Shown one piece after another: positions 51,057 to 59,457 of a stretch of 64,000 nucleotides of DNA (positions within the stretch are counted from its first letter, which is position 1; the number at the start of each line of letters is the position of its first letter). The translations under genes were made by a program, and so were the position numbers. Source of the DNA: Sphingomonas sp. S-NIH.Pt15_0812. GTDB taxonomy: Bacteria; Pseudomonadota; Alphaproteobacteria; Sphingomonadales; Sphingomonadaceae. The stretch spans positions 9,656 through 73,655 of the forward strand of contig NZ_QLJH01000020.1 in the NCBI RefSeq assembly GCF_003951315.1. The letters run 5' to 3'. Below the pieces are notes generated by a model. The model was not told where the DNA came from, ran no database searches, and was given only the letters and a program-made list of their open reading frames with translations.

Positions 51057-51538
51057 GCCCCGAATGGATCTCGCGTCTGTGCCGCAGGGGAGGTGGCGAA
51101 CTGGATGATGATCTGGAAACACGGTTCGTCACCGATTTGACCGGATCGGTGCCCCTTGCCGTTGGTCGTTTCCTGATCCTGGCCAAAGTGGATGTCGCCC
51201 GGCCCCATTTCGACGCGATTGCCGTCCATCGTCTCGATGAACCAGCGGCCGCGCAGCGGAATTACCCATTGCGGTTTGGGGCTTTCATGCCAGTCGCCGA
51301 CCCAACCCAGCGGCAGGATCGCAAAATCGACCGCACTCACCTCGCCAGGGAAAGGTCGCATCCATTGTGGGGCCGCGCCGCCGCCAACGCTCTTTTGGCC
51401 AAAGCCGGTCATCCTCGACAGGTCGATCCGGCTGCCGCCATCTGCCGCGGTCCACATATGTAGAAAGGGCATAAGCGGTGGCCGATCGGCGTCGGCGCCG
51501 TCATTGTCGAGCGTCACCCGGGTCGGCAGATCGGTCAT
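51053..51538 (-). CDS. Small cupin-fold protein (WVGDWHE type), paralogue B
   Basis: A 161-residue protein closely related to paralogue A at 2127-2570: WVGDWHESPKPQW, GRWFIETMDG, GPGDIHFGQD and HRSGQIGDEP align without gaps apart from a few loop residues. The start MTDLPTRV is used because GGAG and GAGG lie upstream; an ATG 18 bases earlier is possible. It is co-translated with the SMP-30 lactonase and divergent from an esterase. No assigned function. Confidence 0.75.
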   Translation of the reverse strand: MTDLPTRVTLDNDGADADRPPLMPFLHMWTAADGGSRIDLSRMTGFGQKSVGGGAAPQWMRPFPGEVSAVDFAILPLGWVGDWHESPKPQWVIPLRGRWFIETMDGNRVEMGPGDIHFGQDQETTNGKGHRSGQIGDEPCFQIIIQFATSPAAQTRDPFGA

Positions 51539-51711
51539 CCTCGTATTCTCCAGCATCGCGAACGGTCAGGGCTACAACGCGATGACCCAACGGCGAGTAG
51601 GCACGGAGGTTTCGTGGATCTCAGAACGTCGGGGACTCCGGGAACCAGTGATGCGGTGCGGTGATTTAGCGCGGTCATCGCACAGCATGGAAAGCGGTAG
51701 AAAGGTCTGAC

Positions 51712-52641
51712 ATGGTTTCCGATATCTCATCGACGCAAACCGGTGATCGCGCGGAGGCCATGACGCTGACCATCGCCACCGACCGGCCCCGCATCGACGA
51801 GGTAGGGGAGGTCATCTATCGCCAGGTGAAGCGGATCGATGCCGTCCGCGGGCTGCGAATGACGCTGCTGGTCCCACGGACCGCCAATCCGAAGCCTGCG
51901 ATCCTCTATGTGCCTGGCGGCGGCTTCACGACGGCCGCACACCGCAAGTTCATCGAGATGCGCCTCGCCCTCGCGCAGGCAGGGTTCGTTGTCGCCGCGG
52001 CCGAATATCGCGTCGTGCCCGATGTGTTTCCGGCACCGCTCGAGGATGGCAAGGCTGCGGTCGGCTATTTGCGAACGCACAGCAATGATTATGGCATCGA
52101 TCGCGAACGCATCGGCGTGATCGGCGACAGTGCCGGGGGCTGGCTGGCGCAGATGCTGGCGATGACCGGTGATTTTGCTGGATTTGACCGGGCTGATGGG
52201 CATGACACGTCGTCCTCGGTACAAGCGGCAGTATCGCTTTATGGCATATCAGACCTGCGTAACATTGGAGCAGGATTTTCCGACGAAATAGGCGAGGTCC
52301 ATGCCTCGACCGCCTCGACCGAAGCATTGCTAGTCCATGGCGTGGCGTTTGGCGATTTCCCCGGAGCAACGATCGGCAGCGATCGGGCCAAGGCCCTGGC
52401 GGCCAGCCCACTCGGCCATCTGGAGGGGACGAAGCCCCCGCTGCTGCTGATGCATGGCCGGGACGACGATCTCGTCTCACCATTGCAGAGCCAACAGATG
52501 GCAACGGCATTATGTGAACGCGGGGCGGCGGTGGATTACGTGGTGGTGGATGGGGCCGGGCATGGGGACGATCCATGGTTTCAGCCGGCGCTGATCGATC
52601 ATGTCGTCACATGGTTCGTCGACAAGCTCATCACACGCTGA
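51712..52641 (+). CDS. Alpha/beta-hydrolase (carboxylesterase/BD-FAE type)
   Basis: A 309-residue protein. Oxyanion region YVPGGGFTTAAHRKF, nucleophile elbow GVIGDSAGGWLAQML (GDSAG), acid in LLMHGRDDDLVSPLQ and His in GAGHGDDPWF complete the hormone-sensitive-lipase/BD-FAE-like triad. It has no signal peptide. It probably cleaves small acyl or sugar esters; being divergent from the lactonase/cupin operon suggests a shared carbohydrate pathway. GAAAGG precedes the ATG. Confidence 0.85.
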   Translation: MVSDISSTQTGDRAEAMTLTIATDRPRIDEVGEVIYRQVKRIDAVRGLRMTLLVPRTANPKPAILYVPGGGFTTAAHRKFIEMRLALAQAGFVVAAAEYRVVPDVFPAPLEDGKAAVGYLRTHSNDYGIDRERIGVIGDSAGGWLAQMLAMTGDFAGFDRADGHDTSSSVQAAVSLYGISDLRNIGAGFSDEIGEVHASTASTEALLVHGVAFGDFPGATIGSDRAKALAASPLGHLEGTKPPLLLMHGRDDDLVSPLQSQQMATALCERGAAVDYVVVDGAGHGDDPWFQPALIDHVVTWFVDKLITR

Positions 52642-52744
52642 CCTTCAAAATTCCTTTCGCGGAGGCCGAAGGCAACACGCAGGCTATTGCCAACAGCGGC
52701 TGCGGGGCGAAACGCGTGATTGAGCGCCTAAGGAGACCAAGCAG

Positions 52745-53779
52745 ATGTCGCGTATTGATCGTCGCCAGGGTTTGTGGATGCTCGCAGGCGGCCTCGTCGC
52801 AGCGACGGCGCTCGGTGCGCGCGCAGTAGCTGGAACCGAATCATCGATCTCGACTGGCAACACGCTTGCGCTTGTGGAGAAAGGCGCGGGGCGAGTCGCC
52901 TTCTACGCGCTACCTGGCGGCACTCCTATCGGTGCTGTGGAACTTGGCACGCAGCCGCACGAGATCGTCGCAGATCGCACCGGGCGCTACGCTTTCGTCG
53001 GCCATTACGGCGTAGAGAGCTGGAAGGCACCAGGTGCCGGTGGCAGCGAGCTGTGGATCATTGATCTCGTACGGCGGACGCTTGTCAGAACGATAGACCT
53101 CGCGCCGTTCGGACGCCTGCATGCGGTGCGCGTCGATGATCGCGGCCGGCTGTACGTCTTGTCGGAAAAGGACAGCGTGCTGATCCGCTTCGACGATCCG
53201 GTCCGAGACAAGGCGCCCTCGCGACTGATCCCGGTCGGCGGTGTGCGCAGCCACTATCTGGTCGTGCGTCGCGATGGAGCGCGGGCCTATGTCGCTGATA
53301 CGCTGAGCGGCGCGGTAATCATGATCGATCCCGACAACATGGAGGTTATGCCGGTGCGCAAGCGGATCGGCTCGGCGCCCGAGGGGATGGCCCTCAGCAC
53401 CGACGAGCGGACGCTCTATGTGATCGACCGACCGAGCGGGACGATTCATGCACTCGATGCCGCTACGCTGAAGGAACGTGCGCGGCGGACGATGCGCGGC
53501 GAAGCGGTTCGCGTCGTGACGCAGGCGGATGGCCGGCTGATCGTTTCGAACGTTGCCGACAAAAGCTTATCGCGGCTCGATCCCGTCACGCTCTCCGAGG
53601 AGGCGCGGCTGCCACTCGGCACGGGTGCGCCCGGCCTGAACCTTGCCCGCAACACGCTCTACGTCTCGCTTGAAGATAATCATGTGGCGATCGTCGACCT
53701 GCAAGCCTGGAAGGTCACCGCGCGTTTCGCCACCGGGGCGGCACCGGACGCCGCGGTCGTTATCGGGCCGGTGGAATAA
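52745..53779 (+). CDS. Exported YncE/cytochrome D1-like beta-propeller protein
   Basis: A 344-residue protein with an N-terminal export signal, IDRRQGLWMLAGGLVAATALGA, whose RR suggests the Tat route. The rest is a seven-bladed propeller with repeated YVxDxxxxxVxxIDPxxxxV units: AYVADTLSGAVIMIDPDNMEV, LYVIDRPSGTIHALDAATL and LYVSLEDNHVAIVDLQAWKV. The function of such YVTN-type proteins is generally ligand or protein binding. AGGAGA lies before the ATG. It follows the esterase by about 100 bases, so co-transcription is possible. Confidence 0.8.
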   Translation: MSRIDRRQGLWMLAGGLVAATALGARAVAGTESSISTGNTLALVEKGAGRVAFYALPGGTPIGAVELGTQPHEIVADRTGRYAFVGHYGVESWKAPGAGGSELWIIDLVRRTLVRTIDLAPFGRLHAVRVDDRGRLYVLSEKDSVLIRFDDPVRDKAPSRLIPVGGVRSHYLVVRRDGARAYVADTLSGAVIMIDPDNMEVMPVRKRIGSAPEGMALSTDERTLYVIDRPSGTIHALDAATLKERARRTMRGEAVRVVTQADGRLIVSNVADKSLSRLDPVTLSEEARLPLGTGAPGLNLARNTLYVSLEDNHVAIVDLQAWKVTARFATGAAPDAAVVIGPVE

Positions 53780-54326
53780 AGCACTAACTGGCAAACCTGA
53801 AGCGGACTGCGCCGAGATCGATCACGGGTGAGCGCGATCGCCCACCCGAACAGGGTCAACCAAGGCCAACACCCCTCGATCTCGCCTTCAAGCGAGAAGC
53901 TAGAGCTGTTTCCGCCCCTTCTGGATCATTGAGGAGTCACGCGGGGGCGGTTTTCCGATTCAGGTTCCGAGCCGGGTCAGGAGGCCGGCACGGATACCGC
54001 GGGTGCTGTCACAGGATCTTCGGGAGCGGGTGGCGGGCGCGATTGATGGCGGGATGTCATGCCGGTCGGGCCAGATGCGGTGAACGCTGCATGGTCAATT
54101 GGCGGTCAGGCCATTTTATATTCAGCATTTCCCGTGACATGAAAGATAAGGACGATCCTGTAGGCCACGCCATCGCGAATTGACATACGATTCGACACGG
54201 TTCTGCAAGATTTTATTCTATATATTCCGTAACCGCCACAATCATGCATCGTGGAACCCTGAGGCATAAGGCCAGGGCTGTTTGAACGTCCAGACGATCG
54301 CCTTGCCGATGATCGAGGACAAGGCG
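53780..54326. other. Gene-poor stretch with an IS630 relic and an AT-rich segment
   Basis: About 550 bases with no intact gene. TCTCGC (53880-53885) and GCGAGA (53892-53897) form a small stem 100 bases after the beta-propeller gene and could be its terminator. A transposase remnant lies at 53985-54083. Around 54110-54240 the sequence is unusually AT-rich for this window, with a TTTTATTCTATATAT run, suggesting foreign DNA. Confidence 0.45.
53985..54083 (+). pseudogene. Relic of an IS630-type transposase N terminus
   Basis: The frame reads RVLSQDLRERVAGAIDGGMS followed by CRSGQMR and a stop. The LSxDLRERVxxAxxxGxSxR pattern is the first helix-turn-helix of IS630-family transposases. About 30 residues survive; no inverted repeats or downstream domain are present. 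Confidence 0.5.
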
Positions 54327-55157
54327 ATGACATCGATGACGGCAATTTCCCATGACGCGGGAACACCTTCCACCGCGGTCGCCACCACCTCCGCGACCCG
54401 GCAAGCTGCATCGGCCTCGGAGCAAGGCACGAGCGATGACGCGGTTCAGGGCGATATGATCGGGCCAGCCGTTGTGGTGGAGCTTTCCGACGAAGCCAGA
54501 GAGGCGCAAGCGAGCAAGCCGTTTGATCTCGAAAAAGAAATAGAGATTGTCGCTAGCCATTATGCCGTCTGGGCAAAAAAACATGGCAAAAGCGAGGAAG
54601 AGCAGAGGGTTTGGGTCGAGCAGCTTAAGATCGATATACCCGCAGCACATGCTCGCGCCGCCGAAAGCAAGGCTTGGTACGACAGAATCAAGAATTTGGA
54701 AGCAACGCAACGGGGCAACATGGAGGAGGCGCTCGACCGGGCGGAGGGCGCGCCGCAGTCGCTGATCGATGCCGTGCGGACCGTGATTAGCTTCGTGTAC
54801 GATGCTGGCGGAGTCGGTTCGTCAACTGGCTATGACGCCCCGGAATTCAGGCGACAGATGCGAGAACTCCATGGCGAGGAGGCGTTGGAGCGCTTCACCG
54901 CAAAGGCTAAGGCCTATGACGCGGCGGCGACGCTTCGCGCGCAACGCAGCGCAGCGGCGCTCGGTCGCTTCGGCCTGGAAGGCAGCGCCTTCACCATGGC
55001 TAACGGCCATTTGAAGATGACCGGCTTCACATTGGGCAGGATCGCCGGTGGCTATTCGATGTCGTTCGGCCCTGAAACCTCCACCTTCGCGGTGATGCGA
55101 CAGGGCGAGGATATCACCGCCGCGATCTTCAACGGGACCGCGTTCCGCCCAAAATAG
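54327..55157 (+). CDS. Hypothetical protein of unknown family
   Basis: A protein of 276 residues from ATG 54327 (an earlier TTG would add 15). The N-terminal 60 residues are low-complexity Ala/Thr/Ser, the middle is charged and helical (EKEIEIVASHYAVWAKKHGKSEEEQRVW; ESKAWYDRIKNLEATQRGNM) and the C-terminal third is Gly/Ala-rich with FTMANGHLKMTGFTLGRIAGGYSMSFGP. No signal peptide or named motif. It sits 5' of a broken RTX gene in an AT-richer, repeat-laden strip. It may be a recently acquired gene; I do not recognise it. Confidence 0.55.
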   Translation: MTSMTAISHDAGTPSTAVATTSATRQAASASEQGTSDDAVQGDMIGPAVVVELSDEAREAQASKPFDLEKEIEIVASHYAVWAKKHGKSEEEQRVWVEQLKIDIPAAHARAAESKAWYDRIKNLEATQRGNMEEALDRAEGAPQSLIDAVRTVISFVYDAGGVGSSTGYDAPEFRRQMRELHGEEALERFTAKAKAYDAAATLRAQRSAAALGRFGLEGSAFTMANGHLKMTGFTLGRIAGGYSMSFGPETSTFAVMRQGEDITAAIFNGTAFRPK

Positions 55158-55219
55158 GCGCGTAGGTCGCCTGACCTCGCCGGTAATTCCGAACGTCAAT
55201 TCCAACAGGGGGAAGAGAT

Positions 55220-55811
55220 ATGGCCAGGATCAACGGCACGAGCGGTAACGATAGTCTGTGGGGGGACCCCGATGGCCGGTCCAACGACGTCCTGAACGGC
55301 TATGGCGGTGACGATGACCCCATGGTGGGGATTGGAACGATACACTGTTCGGCGGCGACGGGAACGACCATCTCCATGGCGGCAAGGGGGTCGACCAGCT
55401 TTATGGCGGTTCCGGCGACGACACGTTCTGGGTCGAGTTCCGGGTCGACACTTATTACGACAATTACTATGGCGGATCGGGATATGACATTATCGAGGCG
55501 GACCGAAGCTCGGTTGATATCGTCGTCGGCGAGCTGAACTCGATCGAGGAAATCTACTCGCCGCTGGCCGGAGGAGTATCCACCGCGCGGATCATCGGCA
55601 ATGAGGGCGCGAACACGATCGACCTGCGTCCGATCAAGGTGACGGGAATTTATGCCATCCAGGGCGCGGGTGGCGATGACGTCATCATGATGCCACGACA
55701 GCAGCGGGGGTTACATCGCTCTATGGCGACGTCGATGGTGATATGAACGCCGATTTCCGGACCGACATTTTCCGAACAATCAACTTGGTGCCTAGTAACC
55801 AATTCATGTAA
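55220..55811 (+). pseudogene. RTX-type Ca-binding repeat protein, broken by two frameshifts
   Basis: Starts MARINGTSGNDSLWGDPDG and NGYGGDDD, then the reading frame changes near 55315-55335: NDTLFGGDGNDHLHGGKG and GGSGDDTFWVEFRV continue in another frame through 55700, and a third frame near 55710 gives TSLYGDVDGDMNADFRTDIF and ends SNQFM at the TAA (55809-55811). GGxGxDxLxGG nonapeptides and the final YGDVDGD...NQF block match RTX/serralysin-like C termini secreted by type I systems. At least two indels are needed to restore one frame, so it is inactive unless the sequence has errors. Confidence 0.75.
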
Positions 55812-56391
55812 TTGATGCGTAATTATCCCCGATGGATCGGGATGAATTGCGGGAAGCCTGAAATAGTCGTGCTAGGGCAAAGCCAGAAGGCGTTCTCGAT
55901 CAGGTGGCCGCCGCAGTACCTGTCCGTGTCGTAGCGGAGGGTGCGTTTGTGGTTTCGCCGTCCGGGAATGATGGAACTGCTCCAGCGTTACGGAGCGAAC
56001 GGCGCAGTCGGTCGGCATCGGAGCCTCTGTCAGCAAGGAGGTAACCCATGCCGGCCGCCTGCACGAGCATCGCGGGCGCTGCCGTCATGTCGCCGACCTG
56101 GTGGCCGTCAGCATCAGCACATGGGGACGGCCGGCGACATCGCTGAGCGCGCGCACCTTGGCCGTCCAGCCACCGCGTGAACGGCCGATCGCTCCGGCTC
56201 ATGGGGCGACAAGCACGTGATCGCAGAAACGGCTGCACAGATCGAGAGTGAACGCGATCCTGGTGCGTGGCACCGTCTGTCGGCCTGGGTGGCGGCAATA
56301 GGGCTGTGGCTGGTTCATCGGCGCCAATCGCGGCCATCCGCTGCGCTTCGCTCGGGGTCATGGCGGGACGGTGCTCTTCACCATGCCCACC
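55812..56391. other. Decayed strip containing an IS5 relic and a hydrolase fragment
   Basis: No intact gene in 580 bases. It holds the IS5 transposase relic (55885-56215, minus) and most of the serine-hydrolase fragment (from 56291, plus). No terminal inverted repeats were found. Confidence 0.6.
55885..56215 (-). pseudogene. Relic of an IS5-family transposase
   Basis: Read on the minus strand in shifting frames: GRSRGGWTAKVRALSDVAGRP, then MTAAPAMLVQAAGMGYLLAD, RGSDADRLRRSLRNAGAVP and finally RYDTDRYCGGHLIENAFW. These correspond to the central and C-terminal IS5 transposase blocks (GRSRGGWTTK, LLADKGYDADRLR, RNRKRTIRYD, RHLIENAF). Several frameshifts and loss of both ends make it inactive. 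It belongs to a different IS5 subgroup from the intact copy at 35773-36620. Confidence 0.72.
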
Positions 56392-56408
56392 TCAAGCTGA
56401 CGGTCGTC
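56291..56408 (+). pseudogene. Fragment of a class C beta-lactamase-like serine hydrolase
   Basis: In one frame it reads GCGWFIGANRGHPLRFARGHGG, which aligns with GYGWFVGTSRGHPLRFAWGYGG of the intact gene at 20340-21392; the nucleotide match continues through CTCAAGCTGACGGTCGTC to about 56408, where it ends abruptly inside the PhnD-like gene's 3' end. It is a leftover from a duplicated or imported homologue. Confidence 0.75.
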
Positions 56409-57186
56409 CCGAGCGCCCGATCCGTCGCAGCATATGGTAACGGTGGATGGAGGCCGGCACGACGTCGGTCAGGAACAGCGCGGCGCGGGCTGTCGCCAGT
56501 TCGGGCGCACGCATGGCGGCGTGCAGCGCATCCCGCAGGGCGGCGATGACCGCAGGCGGCGTCGTGCAGGCGGTGACGAAGGGCAGGTTGGGCGCTTGGG
56601 GGGTCGTCGCCAGTTCCCGCAGGGTCAGGAGGGCGGTCGGCGCGTCGCGTGCGATCACCGCATGGGTGACGGCATCGATCGCGGCGATGTCCGCGCGGCC
56701 GCTGGCGACCGCGTCGATGCTGGTGCGGTGCGATCCAGTGGCAATCGTCGCGCCGAAGAAGCCGTCCGGCGACGCCACCTGCGCCACCGCGGCCCGCAAC
56801 AGGTTCGCGCCGGTGTTCGACAGCGGCGCATTGATCGCCACCCTGCGCCCGGCGAAATCGGCGAGCGTCTTCGCGGGATCGTCGGCCCGGACGAGGATGC
56901 GGCTGTAATGACGCCCCGGCGGGCAGTCGGGCAGCGCATAATGCGGCATCGCGATCACACGCAGCGCGAGGTCCGGATCGGCGACCAGCGGATAGCCGCA
57001 GCATTGCGCAAGCAACAGGTCGGGATCGCGCCAGATCGCCTCGACCGGCCGGTCGCGGTCGAGGGCGTCCGGCGCGGCGATGCCATACCCGCTCAGATGC
57101 CGGGCGATCGCCGCCCAAAGCGCGTCGTTGGCGGCGCGCTGGCCGGGATGGTCGTACATGCCGAGCGAGGCGACGGGCCCGTTCAC
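56392..57186 (-). CDS. PhnD-like substrate-binding protein without signal peptide
   Basis: A 264-residue periplasmic-binding-protein fold of the PhnD type (phosphate/phosphite/phosphonate binding): SLGMYDHPGQRAANDALWAA at the start, LLAQCCGYPLV, VRADDPAKTLADFAGRRVAIN, and the ligand-loop-like SGRADIAAIDAVTHAVI. No signal peptide or lipobox is seen, so it may be cytoplasmic. The GTG start overlaps the desaturase stop (GTGA). Its last residues (GRSGRPSA and the stop) are read from sequence belonging to the serine-hydrolase relic, so its original C terminus may be lost. Confidence 0.75.
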   Translation of the reverse strand: MNGPVASLGMYDHPGQRAANDALWAAIARHLSGYGIAAPDALDRDRPVEAIWRDPDLLLAQCCGYPLVADPDLALRVIAMPHYALPDCPPGRHYSRILVRADDPAKTLADFAGRRVAINAPLSNTGANLLRAAVAQVASPDGFFGATIATGSHRTSIDAVASGRADIAAIDAVTHAVIARDAPTALLTLRELATTPQAPNLPFVTACTTPPAVIAALRDALHAAMRAPELATARAALFLTDVVPASIHRYHMLRRIGRSGRPSA

Positions 57187-58115
57187 CGTCGCGCCTGCCG
57201 GTCGGGGTGGACCAGTACGTCGTGCGGCGTCAGCGCGAAGCGACTGACGATTTCGCCGTAGCTGCGATAGACGCGCCCCGCCTGGGCGGAGAGGCGCGCG
57301 TGGTGGCGCCGCTGATGCGCCGGCAGGCGATACCAGGCGAGGTCCGGGCGGTCGTGATGCGTGGCATGCAGATGGTTGTTGAGATACAGCAGGCCGAGCG
57401 GCCCGGCATGTTCGACCGTCGCGGCCCGGCTCGGGCCCGGCAGGTCGGCGCGATGTTCGGCGAAGGAGCGCAGCAGCGTCAGCGACAGGCCCGGATACAC
57501 CACCAGCAGCATATAGCGCAGCATGCCGAAGCCCGTCCATTCGAGCCACACGACGATCGGCACGACCAGCGCGAGATGGGGCAGCCAGTCGCGGGCGACC
57601 CGGGCCGGCCGGTGCCGCAGCCGTCGCCCTTCGTCTGCGGCCAGCGCAAGCACGGCGATGGCCGGCCCGATCAGCAATCGCCCGAGCAGTGTCGCTTGGA
57701 CCCGCGCCACGTCATGGCGCAGGCCGCGCCCGGTCGCGACATAGCGTGACTCCGGGTCGTCGAGCGGGTCGGTTATGTGCGGGCTGCGATGATGGGCGAC
57801 ATGGCTGTCGCGATACACGCCATAGGGCAGCCAGAGCGACAGCGGGACCGCGCCGATCGCCTCGTTCACCGCACGCCAGCGCGTGGGGTGCCCGTGGATC
57901 GTCTCATGCTGGAGCGAGCCGTGCCAGGCGACGAGCCAGCCGCCCGCGACGACGATCGCCGCTGTCGGCAGCGCCGCATGCCACCAGGTGAGCGCCAGCC
58001 AGCCGCCATAGATCAGCGCGGCGATCGCCACTGTCGGCCAATCGGTCGCTCCCGTGTCGCCCGGCGCCCCTTCTCGGGACGGGTGCGGCGCCGTGTCGCC
58101 GAGCTTGCATGTCAT
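57183..58115 (-). CDS. Fatty acid desaturase-family membrane protein
   Basis: A 310-residue protein with the three His boxes of membrane di-iron enzymes: HETIHGH (near residue 78), HVAHH (near 115) and HATHH (near 253). Hydrophobic segments flank them (WPTVAIAALIYGGWLALTW and later two). Besides lipid desaturases the family includes hydroxylases and halogenase-like oxygenases. GGAGG precedes the ATG. It lies 100 bases after the symporter in the minus-strand cluster and overlaps the PhnD-like gene. Confidence 0.84.
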   Translation of the reverse strand: MTCKLGDTAPHPSREGAPGDTGATDWPTVAIAALIYGGWLALTWWHAALPTAAIVVAGGWLVAWHGSLQHETIHGHPTRWRAVNEAIGAVPLSLWLPYGVYRDSHVAHHRSPHITDPLDDPESRYVATGRGLRHDVARVQATLLGRLLIGPAIAVLALAADEGRRLRHRPARVARDWLPHLALVVPIVVWLEWTGFGMLRYMLLVVYPGLSLTLLRSFAEHRADLPGPSRAATVEHAGPLGLLYLNNHLHATHHDRPDLAWYRLPAHQRRHHARLSAQAGRVYRSYGEIVSRFALTPHDVLVHPDRQARR

Positions 58116-58215
58116 GGCGGACCTCCTCCGATGAAGATCATCCACCAATATAGTAGGAATTAAACGCTAGCAAACATCGTCGGTGGCATAGCTGGGCTTT
58201 CGGCCGCCGGCGCGG

Positions 58216-59457
58216 TCATGGAGACGATTGGTTTGCCGTCAATGCCTCGCCCGCCTCCTCCGTCGCGCCTTCGGTCAGGATCAGGGTGACGGCGACGTCG
58301 GCGGTGACGTTGGCCGCCGTGGCGAACATGTCGGGGATGGTATCCACGGCGAGCAACAGCGGCAGCAGTTCGATGGGCACGCCGACGGCGAGCGCGACGG
58401 GGGCATAGGCGGCGAAGAAGCTGATCTGGTTCGGCAGCCCCGCGATCACGAGATTGTTGAGCACCGCGAGCAGCGCCACCAGACCGAGCTGGCCCAAGCC
58501 GAGCTCGATGCCGTTGAGCCGCGCCAGCGCGAGCGTGGCGAGGCCGATCGCGGTGGGCGCGCTGATTCGGAACAGCGCTACGGCGAGCGGCAGCACCGTC
58601 TCCACCGGCCGCGCGGGCAGGCCGAGCGTGCGCGTCGCCTCGAGCATGGCCGGCAGCGATGCGAGCGAGGATTGCGTGCTGAAGGCGACCGATTGCGCGG
58701 GCAACACCGCGCGCAGGAAGGTCGGCAGCCGCGTGCGCGCGACGACCGCGACGAGCAGGACGAACCCCGCCAGGAGGACGATGCCGCCGACGATGCGGGC
58801 GACGACGTACCAGAGCAGGAGGGCACCCACCGCGAAGCCACTCCGCGCCGCGACGTCGAAGGCGAGCGCGAAGACTCCGAGGGGCGCGACGAGCAGCACC
58901 CAGCCGATGATGACGAGCAGGGCATCGGCGATGCCCTGACAGCCATTGGCAATCGCGGCGGCGCGCGACCGGTCGATATGACGGAGCGCGATGGCGAAGA
59001 GCAGGGCGAACAGCACGACGGGCACGATCGCGCCCTGCGCCGCCGAGGCGATCGGGTTCACCGGCACCAGGGCGCGCAGCGTCTCGCCGAGCGGCGGCAG
59101 GTCGGGCAGCTTGCCGCCCGTCCCCCGCACGGCGTCCAGGCCCGTCACCTGCCATCCGCTGAACATCGCCGAACCCAGTGCGACGCCGAATATGGCGGAG
59201 GCGGAGAGGAAGAGGACGAATGCACCGATCGCGCGGCGCGCGACCCGGCTCGATCCCCCGGCGCCCGATCCGCTGCCGAGGCCGGTCACCACCAGCGCGA
59301 ACACCAGGGGGATGATCGGCATGCGCAACGTGTCGAGCCAAACCCCGCCGATCGTTTGCAAGGCGGGCAGGGCGACGTTGTCCGGTCCCGCCAGATAGCC
59401 CAGGCCCAGGCCGGCGATCAGGCCGGCCAATATCCGGCCGACGGCAGGGATCCTCAT
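58216..59457 (-). CDS. Dicarboxylate/amino acid:cation symporter (DAACS family)
   Basis: A 413-residue protein with eight or more hydrophobic segments, and the GltP/DctA-type signatures LRMPIIPLVFALVVTGLG, the Ser-rich loop AFSTQSSLASLPAMLE (equivalent to the HP1 serine motif) and the cation-site-like VDTIPDMFATAANVTADV (equivalent to DxxRTxxNVxGD). It imports an acidic organic solute with protons or sodium. The ATG overlaps the monooxygenase stop (ATGA), so it is the uptake step of this cluster. Confidence 0.87.
   Translation of the reverse strand: MRIPAVGRILAGLIAGLGLGYLAGPDNVALPALQTIGGVWLDTLRMPIIPLVFALVVTGLGSGSGAGGSSRVARRAIGAFVLFLSASAIFGVALGSAMFSGWQVTGLDAVRGTGGKLPDLPPLGETLRALVPVNPIASAAQGAIVPVVLFALLFAIALRHIDRSRAAAIANGCQGIADALLVIIGWVLLVAPLGVFALAFDVAARSGFAVGALLLWYVVARIVGGIVLLAGFVLLVAVVARTRLPTFLRAVLPAQSVAFSTQSSLASLPAMLEATRTLGLPARPVETVLPLAVALFRISAPTAIGLATLALARLNGIELGLGQLGLVALLAVLNNLVIAGLPNQISFFAAYAPVALAVGVPIELLPLLLAVDTIPDMFATAANVTADVAVTLILTEGATEEAGEALTANQSSP

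Noticed and set aside
58160..59341. Arg/Ala-rich open frame overlapping the DAACS symporter on the same strand
   Set aside because: Low-complexity translation; the alternative frame encodes a coherent symporter with known motifs.
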